From the NCBI RefSeq assembly GCF_000722545.1, contig NZ_JNVM01000006.1, positions 124,001 through 188,000 of the forward strand: a stretch of DNA of 64,000 bases. Direction: 5' to 3'. Within the stretch, counting starts at the first letter, position 1, and every line of letters starts with the position of its first letter. The position numbers and the translations under genes were made by a program. The notes below the pieces were generated by a model. It did no database searches and was not told where the DNA came from. It saw only the letters and a program-made list of their open reading frames with translations. The DNA comes from Paenibacillus tyrphae (lineage in GTDB: Bacteria; Bacillota; Bacilli; Paenibacillales; NBRC-103111). Below are positions 60,899 to 64,000 of the stretch, one piece after another.

Positions 60899-62128
60899 TT
60901 ATCGAATGATGATGGTGTGTACGAGTTGGTTTTTGCCTCTCAGCTCCAAGGTACGTCCTGCGGTCAGCTGGCTGACGTCGCCGGAGATGTAAACCTCGGG
61001 AGCGATCGAGTAGACCGCCGTTTGCACACTGCCGCTGTTCACGTTTTGGTTAATCGAAACGGTGGCGAGTCCGCCCTTGGAGTTCAGTGTATAGCTATTC
61101 AGCGTTCCCGTGACCGTGAAGTCCGTTTGCTGCTGGGGATCGTTCGTCGTGTTCAACACTTCAACGTAGATCGCTTTTCCGCCATAAGTGCGGATCAGCA
61201 CCTGATCTCCTGTGCGCAGGTCGCCGGGAGCTACGCGGGAGCCATTGCGGAATACGAATACGTTCGAATCCATCTCGACGTTCAGAGCTTCGTTGTTTTG
61301 CGATTTCACCGGCAGCAGGTTGTTGTTCAGCGCGCCGGTTACCGTGCCTTTCACCGATGCGTGGTCAGGCAGCTGGCTGCCCGTACGATCCAGCAGCGCG
61401 GCAAGCTCGGCGCGGGATACCGACTTGCTCGGACGGAACGTGTTGTCCTCGTATCCGTCGATCAAGTTTTTCTCGATCGCCACGGCGACGTAGCCTACGG
61501 AACCGGCAGGAATTTTGTCGGCATCGCGGAACGGAAGCTTGGCGTTCATTTTCGCTTTGGCTTCGTCCTGCAGCTTCATCGCTTTAACCAGCAGCGTTGT
61601 CGCCCACAGGCGGTCCGCTTCTTTCTCCGGCTGAATCATGTCGTCCGTCTCGGAGAACAGGTCGTTTTGCAGCGCGACGGAAACGTAGCCGGTCGCCCAC
61701 GGATATTTTTGCTTCAGTTTGTCCGCATCTTTGAAGTTCAGGTTGGCCGCTTTCGCATCCGCCGACTCGGCTTGATCGCGCAGACCCATCAAACGGACCG
61801 CAGCGGTAATCGCCTCGATGCGAGAGATCGTTTTGCGCGGCTGGAACGTGCCGTCGTCGTACCCTTCGAATACGCGTTTGGAAGCGAGAGAAGCGATGTA
61901 ACGCTGCGCCCATTCCACGTCCTTGCCCTTCAGATCGTCGAACGTCAGCTTAATGTTAATATTGACATCTTTGCCGTTATCCACTTTTTTCACGATGGTA
62001 TCGCGGTTGTCGCGATCCTTGTCATGACCTTTGCCTTTGCTGTCGGCAAAAGCCGCCGTCGATCCGCCCATCACCATCGCCAGGGTCAATCCGGAAATCA
62101 CTGTCTTCTTGAAAGCTTTGCTCATCAT
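60899..62128 (-). CDS. SLH-domain surface protein
   Basis: A 409-residue secreted protein with a signal peptide (about 1-29, ending AAFA). A short charged spacer is followed by three SLH-like domains: RVFEGYDDGTFQPRKTISRIEA (about 85-105), a degenerate middle one (about 140-180) and NLIDGYEDNTFRPSKSVSRAEL (about 224-245). The C-terminal 150 residues form small beta barrels (GTVTGALNNNLLPV, DFTVTGTLNSYTL) without a known function. Unlike the two giant SLH proteins it has no shared beta module. AAAGGAG is five bases before the ATG. A wall-structural role is likely. Confidence 0.85.
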   Translation of the reverse strand: MMSKAFKKTVISGLTLAMVMGGSTAAFADSKGKGHDKDRDNRDTIVKKVDNGKDVNINIKLTFDDLKGKDVEWAQRYIASLASKRVFEGYDDGTFQPRKTISRIEAITAAVRLMGLRDQAESADAKAANLNFKDADKLKQKYPWATGYVSVALQNDLFSETDDMIQPEKEADRLWATTLLVKAMKLQDEAKAKMNAKLPFRDADKIPAGSVGYVAVAIEKNLIDGYEDNTFRPSKSVSRAELAALLDRTGSQLPDHASVKGTVTGALNNNLLPVKSQNNEALNVEMDSNVFVFRNGSRVAPGDLRTGDQVLIRTYGGKAIYVEVLNTTNDPQQQTDFTVTGTLNSYTLNSKGGLATVSINQNVNSGSVQTAVYSIAPEVYISGDVSQLTAGRTLELRGKNQLVHTIIIR

Positions 62129-62451
62129 TCATTCTCCTTTGCCTTTTAGGGTTGAACCGCAATCCGGCTCGTGACGAACACACGGGGCCCCGCCACTCGA
62201 ATAGCGGAGGAAGTCCGTCGCCCGTCGATTCTCAAGCAGGTGCGATCTTTGATATGAGTATAAAAAGAGGATGTTTCAGAACCTTCGCGAAGAGTTCCTG
62301 ACTGCACTTACATCGTTCGCCCTCCCCAAAATGTTTAGGGGGGTCCTTTAGATCGCCTGCCAAAAATGTTAAACTTAACATCATACCCCGGGATTGTCCT
62401 TTTCGGACCTTGTCCCGGCTTCTACCATAAACGAAAGATAAGGAGAGAGAG
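62129..62451. other. Divergent intergenic region with palindrome and hairpins
   Basis: No gene is seen. It holds the leaders of the leftward SLH gene and the rightward oxidoreductase gene. ATGTTAA-AC-TTAACAT (62366-62381) is a perfect 7-bp palindrome, a possible operator. CCGGGA (62388-62393) with TCCCGG (62413-62418), around GTCC-TTTTC-GGAC, forms a compact leader hairpin. GC-rich sequence around CGGGGCCCCG near 62185 may structure the SLH leader. No known riboswitch pattern was recognised. Confidence 0.45.
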
Positions 62452-64000
62452 ATGAAATTAAGCGGCAAAAAGCTGACGATTGTTCTGGCCCTGGTGGCCT
62501 TGGTCGCCCTGGCTGGGGTCTATACGTTCCTGCAGCGGAGCGCGCCGGACAAGCCGTCTCCGAACTCAACGGCAACCACAGGGAAAGACGATGCGAACGG
62601 CGGCAAGAATACAACCGCCTCCAAAACGGACAACAAACTACCCGACATCCCGACAGAGCAGACGGATATAGTCGTGATCGGCAGCGAGCTGGAAGGGCTC
62701 TATTTGGCCCGCGCCGCGGCGGACGAAGGATTGAAGGTCAAAATATTGGACCCGCGCAATGCATTCGGCGGCCAAGTGCTGCAGGGAGAGATGCTGTTCC
62801 TGGACGAAACCCGCGACGATCAGCACCGGCTGCTGGTCCAAGGCCGGGCGAAGGAACTGTTCGACGGCTTCCGCAACGGCAAAATCCGCAAGCTGAAGGA
62901 ATTCGAGCAATATTTTGACAAGCTGAAAAAGGACATTCCCGTCGAGCAAGGGATTAAGATCGAGAGCATCGAGCAAAACCCCGGCCAATTCGGCGGGCAG
63001 GCGTTAAACGGCATCGTCTACACGACCAAGGACGGCCAGAAGAAACGAATTGCCGCCTCCTACTGGGTCGAGAATACCGATTACGCCGCGATGGTCAGCA
63101 AGCTTCAGGCGACCCGGATGCCGGGCCTGGAGAAGTTCTACGGGCAAAATAACATCGAGTATATGAGCTCCGGCATGATGATGAAGTTCAAAAACGTCGA
63201 TTGGGCGAAATTCCAGCAAAGCTTCAACAATATGCCGAAGGAAGAGCGCAGCGCCAAATTCGGCTGGGGCTCGGTGGACAACAGCTTCGCCATCAGCCTT
63301 TCGGACATGACGAGCAAGTACAAACCGACGAACGACCGCGTGTTTCTGCGCGGGCTGAATGCGGTGAGCCAGCGGGACGGCGAAGTGATTATCAACGCCT
63401 TCCTGATCTATACGGTCGATCCGTCGGACGACAAATCGGTAGCCGATGCGATGGAACTCGGGAAGAAGGAAATTCCTCTGATCCTGAACCATTTCCGCAA
63501 AAGCTTGCCCGGCTGGGAGAAAGCGGAGCTGAACGGGTTCCCGAACTACCTGTACATCCGTGAATACAACCACTACGAGACGGATTACGTCTTGAAGCCT
63601 TCGGATATGCTCGGGGCGAAAATGTTCTGGGACAACGTGAGCATCGGCGGCTACCCGCTCGACCTGCAGGGCACCAGCGCCAACAAATGGGGCATCGAAA
63701 TGGGCCGCCCGGACAAATACGGGATGCCGCTGCGCAGCTTCCTGCTCAAAAATTACGACAACGTCATTATGGCCGGCAAAAACGTCGGCGCCTCCGCCAT
63801 CGCTTACGGCAGCGCGCGCATTCAGCCGAATACGAGCTTGGCGGCCGAATCGATCGGCGTCATTTTGGGGCAAATTCAAGGCAAGAAGAAGCTTCGCGAG
63901 CTGAAGGAAGCCGACATGCCGCAGCTTCAGCAGTATCTGGCCTCGAAGTACAACATCAAGCTGACCGGTGTCACCGGCAACAACAAGCTGGCCGGCTGGT
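62452..64000 (+). CDS. Membrane-anchored FAD-dependent oxidoreductase (3' end outside window)
   Basis: At least 516 residues, still open at the window end. The start ATG follows AAGGAGAGAGAG. An uncleaved anchor (LTIVLALVALVALAGVYTFL, 8-27) and a Ser/Thr/Asn-rich linker (30-65) precede the nucleotide-binding fold: TDIVVIGSELEGLYLARAA, then VKILDPRNAFGGQ. The loop is GSELEG instead of GxGxxG, which I recall in a Firmicutes subfamily of such proteins. SFLLKNYDNVIMAGKNVGAS and ARIQPNTSLAAESIGVILG are the FAD-closing motifs. It is therefore probably exposed outside the membrane; the substrate is unknown. Confidence 0.78.
   Translation, partial: MKLSGKKLTIVLALVALVALAGVYTFLQRSAPDKPSPNSTATTGKDDANGGKNTTASKTDNKLPDIPTEQTDIVVIGSELEGLYLARAAADEGLKVKILDPRNAFGGQVLQGEMLFLDETRDDQHRLLVQGRAKELFDGFRNGKIRKLKEFEQYFDKLKKDIPVEQGIKIESIEQNPGQFGGQALNGIVYTTKDGQKKRIAASYWVENTDYAAMVSKLQATRMPGLEKFYGQNNIEYMSSGMMMKFKNVDWAKFQQSFNNMPKEERSAKFGWGSVDNSFAISLSDMTSKYKPTNDRVFLRGLNAVSQRDGEVIINAFLIYTVDPSDDKSVADAMELGKKEIPLILNHFRKSLPGWEKAELNGFPNYLYIREYNHYETDYVLKPSDMLGAKMFWDNVSIGGYPLDLQGTSANKWGIEMGRPDKYGMPLRSFLLKNYDNVIMAGKNVGASAIAYGSARIQPNTSLAAESIGVILGQIQGKKKLRELKEADMPQLQQYLASKYNIKLTGVTGNNKLAGW

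Noticed and set aside
62129..62240. c-di-AMP or c-di-GMP riboswitch in the SLH leader
   Set aside because: GC-rich and structured, but the conserved cores of these riboswitches were not found.
1..64000. CRISPR array, tRNA or rRNA genes
   Set aside because: No regularly spaced identical repeats with spacers and no tRNA or rRNA sequence were recognised anywhere in the window.

Overview
The window looks like a chromosomal segment of a spore-forming, Gram-positive Paenibacillus-type bacterium. The evidence is the GC-rich DNA, three secreted proteins with S-layer-homology (SLH) domains, AGGAGG-type ribosome binding sites with some TTG and GTG starts, a khtTU-type K+/H+ antiporter pair, kduI with a DeoR-family regulator, and a MocR-type regulator.

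Left flank (1-14.7 kb): the 3' end of a phosphatidylserine decarboxylase gene, a fosmidomycin-resistance-like MFS exporter, two very large SLH surface proteins that share one N-terminal surface module (one carries a 5'-nucleotidase, the other an array of Ig-like domains), a secreted amidotransferase-fold protein, and a MocR regulator.

Central island (about 14.78-49.78 kb): an extracellular contractile injection system (eCIS, Afp/PVC/MAC family) with accessory genes. On the minus strand, from right to left: DUF4157 protein, AAA+ ATPase, DUF4255 tube terminator, an Ig-like hypothetical, sheath, tube protein, a conserved chaperone-like protein, a DUF6760 small protein without a canonical start, a second tube protein, a 1445-residue repeat protein (tape-measure candidate), LysM baseplate protein, hub (gpD), spike (gpV), gp25, two Afp11-like baseplate proteins, a propeller-gpI fusion and a fibre candidate. 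Last comes a candidate cargo protein that joins an eCIS leader-like N terminus, a lysine block, a deaminase-type zinc motif (HAE...PCxxC) and a strongly acidic repeat tail. At the left end, a DUF4280 (PAAR-like) tip gene and a membrane-anchored MORN-repeat gene are divergent from an operon for a TolC-like protein, a coiled-coil stalk protein and a receptor-type class III cyclase homologue whose catalytic residues appear lost. The island lies between two related 45-bp direct repeats. One is the promoter of the MocR gene; the other lies upstream of a GNAT/PNPOx-like gene pair. This suggests that the island split an ancestral divergent MocR locus.

Right flank (49.8-64 kb): GNAT and flavin-binding proteins, glutaminase, kduI with its DeoR-family regulator and a clear operator, a PLP aminotransferase, khtTU with a small secreted leader-gene product and an RBS-sequestering hairpin, threonine deaminase, an AT-rich metallo-beta-lactamase-fold gene, a third SLH protein, and the start of a membrane-anchored FAD-dependent oxidoreductase that runs off the window.

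All function calls come from reading protein motifs and gene order by eye; no database search was run.
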